Of a stretch of 64,000 nucleotides of DNA, positions 43,998 to 52,720 are shown in pieces (the first letter of the stretch is position 1; each line of letters opens with the position of its first letter). The stretch is from SZAS-103 sp964640525. Its GTDB lineage: Bacteria > Pseudomonadota > Gammaproteobacteria > Xanthomonadales > Xanthomonadaceae. Under the pieces are notes generated by a model. It made no database searches and was not told where the DNA came from. It saw only the letters and a list, made by a program, of their open reading frames with translations. The position numbers and the translations under genes were made by a program. The stretch covers positions 1 through 64,000 of the forward strand of contig CAZXGS010000001.1 in the NCBI GenBank assembly GCA_964640525.1, in the 5' to 3' direction.

Positions 43998-44449
43998 GTC
44001 GATGGCTCTGCTGCACGATGTGCGCGGTCGGAGCGACCTGGGCATTGCCGATTTCCCTGCTTGGCCTGATTCTCGGCTCACCCGCACTGATGTTCGGCGC
44101 GAAGTTGCGCATTGCCGACGGCGCGCTGGTGTTCGTCGCCTACCCGTGGGGGCCGGGCGGCGCACTGGCGCTTGGTAATGTGATCGTGACCGACGCGGCC
44201 AGCCTCGATGGGCGTTGCCAGACGTATGCGCAGCGGCATGGCCTCGCCCCCGCGACCGGCGTCACCCTGAGGATCGGCGATCACGAGCGCGCGCATGTCC
44301 TGCAGGCGATGGCGCTGGGGCCGTTGTTCTTGCCGTGCTACTTCGCCTGCGGCGGCATTTCCCCGCACAACCGCTTCGAGCAGGCCGCCGATCGCTACGC
44401 GCTGACCGGGCGTGGTTGGTGGCCGTGGCCACGCGAGCGACCGGGCTGA
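43994..44449 (+). CDS. Small membrane protein with HExxH motif
   Basis: A 151-residue protein of no named family known to me. The N-terminus is hydrophobic (about 9-36). GDHERAHVLQAMALGPLFLP at 96-115 holds H97-E98-x-x-H101, the zinc-protease signature, and FEQAAD (128-133) could supply a third acidic ligand. The layout of HExxH, a Q, then LGPL and a hydrophobic segment recurs in small bacterial membrane proteins I recall as uncharacterised. The ATG overlaps the stop of the broken acyltransferase (ATGA), implying translational coupling to its second frame. Confidence 0.65.
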   Translation: MSRWLCCTMCAVGATWALPISLLGLILGSPALMFGAKLRIADGALVFVAYPWGPGGALALGNVIVTDAASLDGRCQTYAQRHGLAPATGVTLRIGDHERAHVLQAMALGPLFLPCYFACGGISPHNRFEQAADRYALTGRGWWPWPRERPG

Positions 44450-44537
44450 TCATCGCCTGAACCATCTCTGCCCGCGGTTGGCGCCGACGGGTACACTCCA
44501 CAGTATCCGCCCCTTGAAATCCGGCGAGCTGTCCGCG

Positions 44538-45860
44538 ATGCCCGACGCCGAACCCGCTTCCAGTCAACCTTCCGCCGATCCATCGCGCGACGTCGATGGC
44601 ATCCTGCCGGAGATCGCCGGATACGCGGTACACAAGCGCCTGGGTCGCGGCGGCATGGCGACGGTGTACCTGGCGACCCAGCTGTCGCTGGATCGACCGG
44701 TGGCGATCAAGGTGATGGACGATGCCGCTCTGGCCAACGAGATGGCGCGGCAGCGATTCGAGAACGAAGCGCGCACCATCGCCCACCTTTCGCACCCGCA
44801 CATCGTTGCCATCCACGAAGTCGGTCGCTGTGGCGACGGGCGGCCGTTTTACGTCATGCCTTATCTCGGCAGCGGCGACCTGTCGCAGCGCGACTTGCGC
44901 AACGACGAGCCGCGCGCGGTCGCGGTGTTGCGGTCGCTGCTCTCCGCGCTGGGCTACGCGCATGCGCGCGGCATCGTCCATCGCGATGTCAAACGCGAGA
45001 ACGTGTTGTTCGATGCCGACGACCGCCCGATGCTCGCCGACTTCGGCATCGCGCTCTCGCGCAAGGACGACGTGCGCCTGACCACCGCCGGCCTGGCCGT
45101 CGGCAGCTCCGGCGGCATGGCGCCGGAGCAGGCGCGTGGCGAGGTGGTCGATGGGCGTGCGGACTTGTACAGCGTCGGCGTGCTGGCCTGGGAAATGCTC
45201 ACCGGCACCATGCCATTCCAGGCCGACGACACGCTGGCACTGGCGATCATGCATGCGCAGGATCCGATCCCGCGCCTGCCACCGGGAAAGCGCCACTGGC
45301 AGGCCTTCATCGACCGTGCGATGGCCAAGAAGCCAGCCGACCGGTTCGCCAATGCCAGGGACATGGAGGAAGCGCTGGGCCGATTGACCAGCCGGCCGGG
45401 CGGCGGTGCCGGCCGAGTCCTGCAGGCCGGTGTCCGATCCGGCTGGAAGAAACCCGCGGCGTGGGCCGCTGGCGCGCTCGCCCTCGTGGCGGCCGCGTTC
45501 ATCGTGCGCGGGCGCATGCACGCAGCGCCGCCGACGCCAGTCCAGACCGCGTCAACGACCGTGGCGGCGACCCAACCGGCACCGATCGCCGCCTCGCCAG
45601 CGACCATCGCTTCAACTTCCATGACATCCGCGGCGATCGATTCCCCACCTTCACCCGCATCGGCTGGGTCGGCCGATGCTGACGCATCGGTGGCCTCCGA
45701 TGCCGCGGATGCATCCAGCGCATCGGCAGCGGACGCCTCCACCGCGAGCGCAGCCAGCAGCCAGGCCAGTTCGTCCATCAAGAAGCCCGCGCGGCGTGCG
45801 CGCGCGCGTCGGCCCGAGCGCAGGCCGAATTTCATCAAGCGTTGGTGGCATCGGCTCTAG
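44538..45860 (+). CDS. Transmembrane Ser/Thr protein kinase with low-complexity extracytoplasmic region
   Basis: A 440-residue Hanks-type kinase: glycine loop GRGGMA at 36-41, VAIK with K58, HRDVKREN at 148-155, DFG at 168-170 and APEQ at 195-198. The activation segment before APE reads VGSSGGMAPEQ instead of the usual GTPxYMxPE, so the P+1 loop is unusual. One membrane helix follows (about 306-323), then about 90 residues of Ala/Ser/Thr/Asp-rich sequence and a strongly basic end (ARRARARRPERRPNFIKRWW). It is unrelated in layout to the TPR kinase at 2.8 kb. Substrate unknown. Confidence 0.9.
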   Translation: MPDAEPASSQPSADPSRDVDGILPEIAGYAVHKRLGRGGMATVYLATQLSLDRPVAIKVMDDAALANEMARQRFENEARTIAHLSHPHIVAIHEVGRCGDGRPFYVMPYLGSGDLSQRDLRNDEPRAVAVLRSLLSALGYAHARGIVHRDVKRENVLFDADDRPMLADFGIALSRKDDVRLTTAGLAVGSSGGMAPEQARGEVVDGRADLYSVGVLAWEMLTGTMPFQADDTLALAIMHAQDPIPRLPPGKRHWQAFIDRAMAKKPADRFANARDMEEALGRLTSRPGGGAGRVLQAGVRSGWKKPAAWAAGALALVAAAFIVRGRMHAAPPTPVQTASTTVAATQPAPIAASPATIASTSMTSAAIDSPPSPASAGSADADASVASDAADASSASAADASTASAASSQASSSIKKPARRARARRPERRPNFIKRWWHRL

Positions 45861-45922
45861 CCACGACGATCCGGGCTTGCCGGTGGTGATGGTGCGTGCG
45901 AGCGGCGCTGCATCCGGAAACG

Positions 45923-45944
45923 AAAAACCCGCCATGCAGGCGGG
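45923..45944 (-). terminator. Rho-independent terminator of tRNA-Leu
   Basis: On the minus strand CCCGCC-TGCAT-GGCGGG is followed at once by TTTTT (plus-strand A-run 45923-45927). It lies 49 bases beyond the 3-prime end of the tRNA-Leu gene, the expected place and orientation, and also faces the end of the kinase gene. Confidence 0.85.
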
Positions 45945-45992
45945 CTTCGTGGAGTCTTCACGGCGTCGTCGGATCGCTCCGTGCCTCAGCCG

Positions 45993-46078
45993 TGGTGCCG
46001 GTGGAGGGAATCGAACCCACACACCCTTTCGGATAATTGATTTTGAGTCAATCGCGTCTACCGTTCCGCCACACCGGC
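45993..46078 (-). tRNA. tRNA-Leu (anticodon CAA)
   Basis: An 86-base class II tRNA on the minus strand. The acceptor arms GCCGGTG and CACCGGC pair perfectly, the discriminator is A, and CCA is encoded (plus-strand TGG at 45993). The anticodon loop CTCAAAA gives CAA, reading the UUG leucine codon. A variable arm (ATCCGAAAGGGT region) and the TPsiC loop GGTTCGATTCC complete the type II fold typical of tRNA-Leu. It lies alone between the kinase and cysteine-dioxygenase-like genes. Confidence 0.97.
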
Positions 46079-46142
46079 ACGATTCGGGCGCGCCATGATA
46101 CGGGAGGCGGCAGTTGGCCGCAATGCGCGAAGCGAGCGCCGA

Positions 46143-46757
46143 TCACGCCGCCGCGTCGGTGAGCATGACGCTGCCGATGCGGGCGTACCACTCGCCATCG
46201 AGTTGCTGGAACTTGCAGCAGAAATCCATCGGACCCTTGTAGATGTGCAGGGTAATGGCGATGGCGGTGGGGCTGGGGTTGGCGATGGTGTGGTACTCGT
46301 GCGGCGGGATCAGGCTGCCGGCGCTGCCGGGGCCGGCCTGCATGCCACCGCCGGGACGGAAGCGGAACCGCTCGCCATCGCGTTCGATCAGCTCGTACTG
46401 GGTGATCTCCAACTCGCCATGCCAGACGCCCTCCACGCACCACAGGCCATTGTGGTCGTGCACCGGCGTGCCTTGGCGTGGCCCCCAGGTCATCGCCACC
46501 ACGCTGTAGCCGTGCTGCGGGCTGCGATACAGCTCGCGGCGCGCGTAGTGGTCGGCGATCGGTTCGTGGACGCAGGCCGGCAGTTGCACGTCCGGATCGC
46601 GGATCAGGGCGCACAGGGCCTGTCGTACCGCGCACGTGACCGCTTGGGCGTCGCCGAGGGCTACCGCGGCGTCGATCATGGCGACCAGCTTGTCGCGGCC
46701 GGGGAAATCCACTGCGGCGCAGCCGCTGGTGGCTGGTGATGGGTCGGGCGTGGTCAT
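46143..46757 (-). CDS. Cysteine dioxygenase-like cupin
   Basis: A 204-residue cupin. The core motif reads TPVHDHNGLWCVEGVWHGELE, giving the HxH...E/C pattern of the cysteine/mercaptopropionate dioxygenase family, and PHEYHTIANPSPTAIAITLHIY carries the second histidine motif. Members use Fe(II) and O2 to oxidise thiols to sulfinates. Cysteine itself is the likely but unproven substrate. It lies 37 bases downstream of metX on the same strand, so sulfur amino acid turnover fits. The ATG at 46757 is preceded by in-frame non-conserved codons. Confidence 0.85.
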   Translation of the reverse strand: MTTPDPSPATSGCAAVDFPGRDKLVAMIDAAVALGDAQAVTCAVRQALCALIRDPDVQLPACVHEPIADHYARRELYRSPQHGYSVVAMTWGPRQGTPVHDHNGLWCVEGVWHGELEITQYELIERDGERFRFRPGGGMQAGPGSAGSLIPPHEYHTIANPSPTAIAITLHIYKGPMDFCCKFQQLDGEWYARIGSVMLTDAAA

Positions 46758-46794
46758 GTGCGCATGGTACACGTCGGCAGGCGCGGTCGGTCGG

Positions 46795-47910
46795 TCACAA
46801 GCTGCCCAGGAACCCGCCCACCACCGGCCCGAAGCGCGCGATGTCCACCAGGAAGGCATCGTGGCCCTGTGGTGAGGGCAGGGGCGCGAAGGCGACTTCC
46901 GCGCCGCCGGCGCGCAGGCCGTCGGCGAGTTGCTGCTGCTGCTGCAGCGGGAACAGGATGTCGGTCTCCACCCCGACCACCAGCGCGCGTTCGAGCGCGA
47001 TCGTGCGCAGCGCGGCATCGGCGTCGCCATGGCCATACTCGGACAGGTCGAACCAGTCCATGGAGCGGCTCAGGTACAGGTAACAGTTGGGGTCGAACTG
47101 GCGCACGAAGCGGCGCGCGTGGCCTTCCAGGTAACTCTCGACCTGGAACTCCAGGCCGAACGGGTCTTCGCCCTCGCGCTGTTCGCTGTCCAGGCGCACG
47201 CGGCCGAAACGCCCGCTCCACTCCAGCGAGGAGCGATAGGTGATTACGCCGAGCTTGCGCGCCATGCGCATGCCCTGCTCGGGGTAGGCGGCGTCGGTGT
47301 AGCGGCCATCGTTCCAGTGCGGGTCCAGCCGGATCGCCTCGCGCTGCAGCGAGCGGATCGCGATGGAGAAAGGCAGCGACTGCACCGCGCCGGAGATGTT
47401 GATCATCGCGCGGGTGGCGTGCGGATGCAGTACCGCGTGCGCCAGCGCGCTCATGCCGCCCATCGAGCAGCCGATGGTGGCGGCAAGGCGGGTGATGCCA
47501 AGGCTGGCCACCAGCGCCTGCGCGGCGTTGGCGATGTCCTCGACCGACAGCTCCGGGAAGCCCAGCCGGTACGCCTGCCCGCTGGCCGGATCGATCGACG
47601 CCGGGCCGGTGGAGCCCTTGCAACTGCCCAGCGAGTTGGCGCAGATCACGAACCAGCGCTGGGTGTCGATCGGCTTGCCCGGGCCAAGCATCGCCTCCCA
47701 CCAGCCCGGATCGGGGTTGGCTGCGTTGGCGGCGACGTGGGCGTTGGGCGACAGGCCGGTGAGGATCAGGATCGCGTTGCCGCACTGCGAGTCCAGCGTG
47801 CCCCAGGTCTCGAAGGCCAGGCGTGCTGCGTGCAGTTCGCCGCCGCGCTTGATCGGGAACGGTGTCGGCAGGTCGAACCAGCGTGTGCCGGGTGGAATGT
47901 ATTCGGTCAT
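46795..47910 (-). CDS. metX: Homoserine O-acyltransferase, MetX type
   Basis: A 371-residue alpha/beta-hydrolase-fold acyltransferase. The nucleophile elbow is IGCSMGGMSAL, with the other triad members in VETDILFP and QGHDAFL. ILILTGLSPNAHV and ANSLGSCKGSTGPASI are MetX signatures. Classic MetX acetylates homoserine for methionine synthesis; relatives in Xanthomonas have been reported to use succinyl-CoA or serine, so the exact donor and acceptor are open. It starts 26 bases after ccmI on the same strand and may be read from the ccm operon. Confidence 0.93.
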   Translation of the reverse strand: MTEYIPPGTRWFDLPTPFPIKRGGELHAARLAFETWGTLDSQCGNAILILTGLSPNAHVAANAANPDPGWWEAMLGPGKPIDTQRWFVICANSLGSCKGSTGPASIDPASGQAYRLGFPELSVEDIANAAQALVASLGITRLAATIGCSMGGMSALAHAVLHPHATRAMINISGAVQSLPFSIAIRSLQREAIRLDPHWNDGRYTDAAYPEQGMRMARKLGVITYRSSLEWSGRFGRVRLDSEQREGEDPFGLEFQVESYLEGHARRFVRQFDPNCYLYLSRSMDWFDLSEYGHGDADAALRTIALERALVVGVETDILFPLQQQQQLADGLRAGGAEVAFAPLPSPQGHDAFLVDIARFGPVVGGFLGSL

Positions 47911-47936
47911 GGGCGGGCGCGATCGCTCGGCATCGG

Positions 47937-48944
47937 TCAGGGCAGGACGTGGTCGATGGTGATGGCCAGCGTGTCCTTGGCGCCGACCTTGGCGGTGACC
48001 GGGGTGGATTCGAAATCGCCCGGCTGTGCGGTCGCATCGCCGGCGTGGGAGACGCGCGCCAGCACGGCCACCTCGGTTTGCTGCGACAGGCGCAGTGTCG
48101 GCATCGGGCCATCGCTGTCGGCCAATGCGATGGATTGCGGGAAGTCCTTCGCGGCCAGCCGTTTCACCGCCAGCGGCATCGGCGGGCCGGAAGGCGCGCG
48201 TGCGAACACGAACAACACGTCGCCGGCGGCCAGCCTGGCGCGCAGGGCCGGGGTGATGTCCACGCTCACGTGCAATAGGGCCGGGCCGGCGGGCGCACTC
48301 ACCAGTGGCGGCAGCGGCGGCATGCCGGCCCTGGCGCGCGCGGCGTCGATCTGTTTGCGCAGTGCCGGCTGCACGTCCGGCGGCGCCAGCGCGAGCAGCG
48401 GCTGCCAACTGGCGGCGGCATCGGCGTACTGCTTGCGCTGCCAGGCGGCAATGCCGAGAAACCACAGCGCGCGCTGGTTTTCGGCATCGGCGCGGTGCGC
48501 CTCGTTCAGCAGCTTGAGCGCGGCATCGTCGATGCGATGCGCAGGGTCGGCAAGCGACATCGTCTCGGCAAGTTCCACCATCAACTCGGGCTGCCTGGGC
48601 GAGAGCTTGAGCGCCGTGGAAAATGCCTCGCGCGCGTCAGCAAGGCGACCCTGGTCCTTGCGGGTGCGGGCGAGCACCACCCAGCCATCCACGTCGTCGG
48701 GATGCGCGTGCAGGTGGGTTACCAGTGCGTCGATCTGCTGCTCCAGGCTGGCGTCGGCCGAGCGCCTGGCCGGATCCAGCGCTGCCGGCGTCCCCAGCAG
48801 CATGTACAGCGGCACCACGGTGAGCGGCAGCAACAGCGCGACCGCCACCGCGGTGCGCCGCGCACCCTTCCACAGCGGCGGCAGGACGAAGGCGCAGGCC
48901 AGCGCCAGCAGCACGAACACGGCGAGCAGAAAACCCGGCGCCAT
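47937..48944 (-). CDS. ccmI: Cytochrome c biogenesis protein CcmI (TPR)
   Basis: A 335-residue membrane protein delivering apocytochrome c to the haem lyase. Two N-terminal helices (about 5-22 and 33-52) precede a periplasmic TPR domain (WVVLARTRKDQGRLADAREAFSTAL, WFLGIAAWQRKQYADAAASW) and a C-terminal beta domain ending TLAITIDHVLP. The first loop lacks an obvious leucine zipper. The start overlaps the ccmH stop by one base (TGATG). Last ccm gene of the operon. Confidence 0.9.
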   Translation of the reverse strand: MAPGFLLAVFVLLALACAFVLPPLWKGARRTAVAVALLLPLTVVPLYMLLGTPAALDPARRSADASLEQQIDALVTHLHAHPDDVDGWVVLARTRKDQGRLADAREAFSTALKLSPRQPELMVELAETMSLADPAHRIDDAALKLLNEAHRADAENQRALWFLGIAAWQRKQYADAAASWQPLLALAPPDVQPALRKQIDAARARAGMPPLPPLVSAPAGPALLHVSVDITPALRARLAAGDVLFVFARAPSGPPMPLAVKRLAAKDFPQSIALADSDGPMPTLRLSQQTEVAVLARVSHAGDATAQPGDFESTPVTAKVGAKDTLAITIDHVLP

Positions 48945-49411
48945 CACCAGTCCTCGCTGGTTTCGTCGGCCCCGCGCGGAGCCGTGGCCGCGGCCTGCAC
49001 GCGCGCCGCGCGCCGGCGCACGATCACCGCCACGGTCGTGGCACCACCCAATAACAGCAACGGCGGGCCGAACCACAACAGCCAGGTGGCCGGTTCCATG
49101 CGCGGTTTGTACAGCACGAACTGCCCGTAACGGGCGACCAGGAACTGGCGGATCTGCGCATCGCTGTTGCCGGCGCGCATCAGATCCAGGATCTGCCGGC
49201 GCAGGTCGCGCGCGATCATCGCCTGCGAGTCGGCCAGCGACTCGTTCTGGCACATCACGCAGCGCAGGGTGGAGGTGAGCGCGTGGAAGCGCGCTTCCTC
49301 GGCCGGGTTGCGGAATACCAGCGGGGTGTCGGGCGACTGCGCCTGCGCCAGCAACACGCGCGGGGCACCAAGCGCCAGCAGGCAGGCAAGCACCAGCAGC
49401 CAGCGCCTCAC
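48944..49411 (-). CDS. ccmH: Cytochrome c maturation thiol-oxidoreductase CcmH
   Basis: A 155-residue protein: signal peptide (1-22), then the periplasmic helical bundle with LRCVMCQNESLADS (C51-x-x-C54, the RCxxCQ motif that keeps apocytochrome thiols reduced), and one C-terminal membrane helix (WLLWFGPPLLLLGG). It is the short form, with CcmI as a separate gene. Translation starts at GTG 49411, overlapping the ccmG stop; no ATG is available in register. Confidence 0.93.
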   Translation of the reverse strand: MRRWLLVLACLLALGAPRVLLAQAQSPDTPLVFRNPAEEARFHALTSTLRCVMCQNESLADSQAMIARDLRRQILDLMRAGNSDAQIRQFLVARYGQFVLYKPRMEPATWLLWFGPPLLLLGGATTVAVIVRRRAARVQAAATAPRGADETSEDW

Positions 49412-49968
49412 CGCGCTGCCTCCGCGGCACGCAGGCGAGGCAGCAATTCCGTGGCGATGAGGGTGTCGGACAATTCGCCGACATGCTTCCAGCGGACGAT
49501 GCCGTGGGCGTCGACAAGGTAGGTTTCCGGCGCGCCGTAAATGCCCCAGTCCAGCGCTGTGCGGCCGTCGAGGTCGGCCACGATCAGGCTGTAGGGATTG
49601 CCGAACTGCGCCAGCCAGCGCCGTGCGTCTGCCGGATCGTCGTGGTAGTTGTAGCCGATCACGCGCACGCCGCTTGCCGCCAGCCTGGTGACCGCGGGGT
49701 GTTCCTCGCGGCAGTTCACGCACCAGCTTCCCCACACGTTCAGCACCCATGGCTTGCCGGCGAATTCGGACGAATGCACCGAACGCGGCGGCGTGGATGC
49801 GGTGGCGGACGGGTCTAGCAGCGGCAAGACGAATCCCGGCGCCGGCTTGCCGATCAGGGTGGACGGCAGGGCCTGGCGGTCGGGATTGCGGCTGAGCCAA
49901 ATGCCCACCGCCATCAACACGGCCAGCGCAACGAACACCAGCAGCGGCAGCAACCTGCGCAACATCAT
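49408..49968 (-). CDS. ccmG: Thiol:disulfide interchange protein CcmG/DsbE
   Basis: A 186-residue membrane-anchored thioredoxin. Anchor helix about 6-25; active site WGSWCVNCREEHP (CxxC with the CcmG-specific acidic residues after it); the conserved GxPETYLVD (GAPETYLVDAHG) with cis-proline lies later. It reduces CcmH/apocytochrome disulfides using electrons from DsbD. The first of two adjacent ATGs is used, with GGAGG upstream inside ccmF; start and ccmF stop overlap (ATGA). Confidence 0.94.
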   Translation of the reverse strand: MMLRRLLPLLVFVALAVLMAVGIWLSRNPDRQALPSTLIGKPAPGFVLPLLDPSATASTPPRSVHSSEFAGKPWVLNVWGSWCVNCREEHPAVTRLAASGVRVIGYNYHDDPADARRWLAQFGNPYSLIVADLDGRTALDWGIYGAPETYLVDAHGIVRWKHVGELSDTLIATELLPRLRAAEAAR

Positions 49969-51887
49969 GGCGAGGCCTCCATCCGGCGGAAGCGCTTGTC
50001 GAACGCCACCGCGATGCCGCCGAAGGCCATCAGCAGCGCACCCAGCCAAATGCAGCGCACCCACGGCTTGACGTACACCCGCAGTGCCCACGCGCCCTTG
50101 TCGTCCAGCGACTCGCCCAGCGCCACGTACAGGTCGCGGTTCAACGCGGCGTCGATCGCCGGCTTGGACATGATCTGGCCGCCGGCGACGTACTGGCGTT
50201 TCTCCGGGTGCAAGTCCGTGACGCGGACGCCGTCGCGCAGCACCTGCACGCGGCCGCGGTCGGCGAGGAAATTCGGGCCACGCACGCGCTGCACGCCGTC
50301 AAAGCGGAAGTCGTACCCGCCGGCCTGGACGACGTGGCCAGGCGCGACCGCGATGTCCTTCTGCACACTGGTGGATTCGGTCATCAGCACGCCGAAGAAG
50401 AAAACCGCCACGCCGATGTGGGCCAGGCTCATGCCAAGCATCTCGGCGGTGAAGCGCTGGCCGGGCATGGCCAGGCGGCGGCGCACGAAGCGCAGCGTGC
50501 CGGCGACCAGCCACACCGCGACCGCCGCACCCACCGGCGCCTTCCAGCCGGCCGCAGGCAGGCTCAGCCAGGCCAGCAACGCCGCCGCCAGCGCCAGCGC
50601 GAACCACGGCGCCAGCAGCTTGACCGGCAGCGCGGCCTGCTCGCGCTGCCAGCGGGTGAGCGGGCCGAACGGAATCAGCAGCAGGGTGGGCGTCATCAGC
50701 AGGCCGAACATGGTGCCGAAGTAGGGCGGGCCGACCGAGTAGCGGCCGAGCTTGAGCGCATCGGCAAGCAGCGGGAACAGGGTGCCGATCAGCACCATCG
50801 CGCAGGCACAGGTCAGCAGCAGGTTGTTGCACAGGATCAGGGTCTCGCGCGAGGCGAAGGCGAACGGTGCGCCATCGCCATCGCGCGGTGCGCGCAGCGC
50901 GTACAGCAGCAGCGCCGCGCCGATCACCAAACCGAGGAAGATCAGGATGAACACCCCGCGCGCCGGGTCGGCGGCGAAGGCATGCACCGAGGTGATCACG
51001 CCCGAACGCACCAGGAAGGTGCCCAGCAACGACAGCGAGAACGCGGCGATGGCCAGCAGCAGGGTCCAGCCGCGGAAGCTGCCGCGCTTTTCGGTCACCG
51101 CCTGCGAGTGGATCAGCGCCGCGCCGGCGAGCCAAGGCATGAACGAGGCGTTCTCGACCGGATCCCAGAACCACCAGCCGCCCCAGCCCAGCACGTCGTA
51201 GGCCCACCACGAACCCAGCGCGATGCCCACCGTCAGGAAGGCCCAGGCCACGTTCGTCCACGGCCGCGCCCAACGCACCCAGCGGCCGTCCAGGCGGCCG
51301 TCGAGCAGGGCGGCGACGGCGAAGGCGAACGCAACCGTGGTGCCGACATAGCCGCAGTAGAGGATTGGTGGGTGCACCGCCAGCCCTGGGTCCTGCAGCA
51401 AGGGGTTGAGGTCGGCGCCCTCGGGCGGCGCCGGCAGCAGGCGCGCGAACGGATCGGAGGTGAACAGGGTGAACAGCAGGAAGCCGGCACTGACCACGCC
51501 CATCACGCCCAGCACGCGTGCGATCACCGGCAGCGGCAACGCCTTGGAGAAGCGCGCCACGGCGGCCGTCCACAGCGCCAGGATCAGGATCCACAGCAAC
51601 AGCGAACCCTCGTGCGCGCCCCACACCGCGGCCACGCAGTAGGGCAGCGGAAGCAGGGTGTTGGAGTTGCGGGCGACGTAGGCGACGGAGAAATCGTGGC
51701 GGACGAAGGCATCGATCAGGATGCCGAACGCACCGACCACGAACAGCGCCTGCGCGTAGGCGGCAGGGCGCGCCAGGCGCATCCACGACTCGATCCCGCG
51801 CTGCGCGCCAAGCAGCGGCAGCAACGCCTGCAGCCCGGCCAGCAGCAAGGCCAGGATCAGTGCGAGTTGGCCGATTTCAGGCAGCAT
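49965..51887 (-). CDS. ccmF: Cytochrome c haem lyase subunit CcmF
   Basis: A 640-residue integral membrane protein with about 15 helices, the core of the haem lyase with CcmH/CcmI. The tryptophan-rich haem-handling motif GWGGWWFWDPVENASFMPWL is intact, as are HEGSLLLW and a long periplasmic loop late in the chain (KDIAVAPGHVVQAGGYDF). The length matches the family (about 640-650). A 216-base repeat-bearing spacer separates it from ccmE, unlike the overlapping genes on either side. Confidence 0.96.
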   Translation of the reverse strand: MLPEIGQLALILALLLAGLQALLPLLGAQRGIESWMRLARPAAYAQALFVVGAFGILIDAFVRHDFSVAYVARNSNTLLPLPYCVAAVWGAHEGSLLLWILILALWTAAVARFSKALPLPVIARVLGVMGVVSAGFLLFTLFTSDPFARLLPAPPEGADLNPLLQDPGLAVHPPILYCGYVGTTVAFAFAVAALLDGRLDGRWVRWARPWTNVAWAFLTVGIALGSWWAYDVLGWGGWWFWDPVENASFMPWLAGAALIHSQAVTEKRGSFRGWTLLLAIAAFSLSLLGTFLVRSGVITSVHAFAADPARGVFILIFLGLVIGAALLLYALRAPRDGDGAPFAFASRETLILCNNLLLTCACAMVLIGTLFPLLADALKLGRYSVGPPYFGTMFGLLMTPTLLLIPFGPLTRWQREQAALPVKLLAPWFALALAAALLAWLSLPAAGWKAPVGAAVAVWLVAGTLRFVRRRLAMPGQRFTAEMLGMSLAHIGVAVFFFGVLMTESTSVQKDIAVAPGHVVQAGGYDFRFDGVQRVRGPNFLADRGRVQVLRDGVRVTDLHPEKRQYVAGGQIMSKPAIDAALNRDLYVALGESLDDKGAWALRVYVKPWVRCIWLGALLMAFGGIAVAFDKRFRRMEASP

Positions 51888-51915
51888 GGGGTGGGTTTGG
51901 CGTCACGCGATCGAG

Positions 51916-52054
51916 CCCCTCTCCCACCGGGAGAGGGGATGGGGTGAGGGAATGGCATGGCGGCGAACCGTGTGCCGCAGCGAAGTGGCGCTGGCTCGCT
52001 GACGGAGCTCTTCCCTCATCCGCCCTGCGGGCACCTTCGCCCGGAGGGAGAAGG
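51916..52054 (+). repeat. Composite palindromic repeat (BIME-like), copy A, inside the ccm operon
   Basis: It begins with a perfect ten-base-stem hairpin, CCCCTCTCCC-ACC-GGGAGAGGGG (51916-51938), then GTGAGGG, a middle with GCGAAGTGGCGCTGG and CTGACGG, and ends TCCCTCATCCGCCCTGCGG...CGGAGGGAGAAGG. The same blocks in the same order make up 29394-29527 on the minus strand. Here it lies between ccmE and ccmF and could form stable RNA structures that tune the operon. Confidence 0.85.
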
Positions 52055-52103
52055 AAAAGGCAGTCCGTCGGTCCGGCTCCGGCATGGGCACGCGAAGCTT
52101 CCA

Positions 52104-52562
52104 TCACGGCGGCGGCGGCGCGCAGGCATGGCGCTTCATCTTCTGGCCCTTGGCGATCGCCTCGGCGACTTCCCTGGGCATGTAGGTCTCGTCGTGCTTG
52201 GCCAGCACTTCCTGCGCGTGGAAACCGTCATGGCCCAGGGTGCCGGTGGCGACGATGCTCTGGCCCTGGCGGAACAGGTCGGGAAGGATGCCGGTGTAGC
52301 GCACCGGGATCTGGTGGATGCGATCGGTCACCACGAAGCGCACCGCCAGCGAACCGGGCGTGCGTGCGATGCTGCCCTCGCAGACCACGCCGCCGAGACG
52401 GAACACGCGGTCGGGCTGCGCTTGGCCGGCGGCGACGTCGCTGGGGGTGAGCAGGTAACGCACGTTATGGCGCAGGGCCAGGATCACCAGCGCGCCGGCC
52501 ACCGCGACCGCCGCCAGCACGATCAGCAGCAGCGCCATCCGGCGCTTGCGGGTCGGGTTCAT
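52104..52562 (-). CDS. ccmE: Haem chaperone CcmE
   Basis: A 152-residue periplasmic OB-fold protein with an N-terminal anchor helix (9-30). It binds haem covalently through H123 in LAKHDETYMP, with Y127 nearby, and carries haem from CcmABCD to CcmF. FRLGGVVCEGSI is the usual N-terminal strand pair, with a cysteine (C61) not usually found there. The start overlaps the ccmD stop by four bases. Confidence 0.95.
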   Translation of the reverse strand: MNPTRKRRMALLLIVLAAVAVAGALVILALRHNVRYLLTPSDVAAGQAQPDRVFRLGGVVCEGSIARTPGSLAVRFVVTDRIHQIPVRYTGILPDLFRQGQSIVATGTLGHDGFHAQEVLAKHDETYMPREVAEAIAKGQKMKRHACAPPPP

Positions 52563-52720
52563 GCCTGCCCCCGTGGCGTCTTCCTGGCCGCATCGCGCAT
52601 CGCCTTGCGCCCGATCGCGCGCAGCAGGCGGCGGTGACGCAGCCACGGCGTCAGCCCATCCCAGGCCAGCACCGCGCCGAACACCGCGTAAGCGCCGACG
52701 ATGTAGGGCAGGTAGCTCAT
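52559..52720 (-). CDS. ccmD: Haem exporter subunit CcmD
   Basis: A 53-residue single-helix protein (helix about 5-22) with a basic cytoplasmic tail, matching CcmD in size, topology and position between ccmC and ccmE. It helps release haem-loaded CcmE from CcmABC. ATGA overlaps link it to both neighbours (ccmC stop 52717, ccmE start 52562). Confidence 0.88.
   Translation of the reverse strand: MSYLPYIVGAYAVFGAVLAWDGLTPWLRHRRLLRAIGRKAMRDAARKTPRGQA

Noticed and set aside
49123..51947. Several long plus-strand frames opposite ccmF and ccmH
   Set aside because: High-GC shadow frames; the Ccm proteins on the minus strand have intact signature motifs and operon overlaps.
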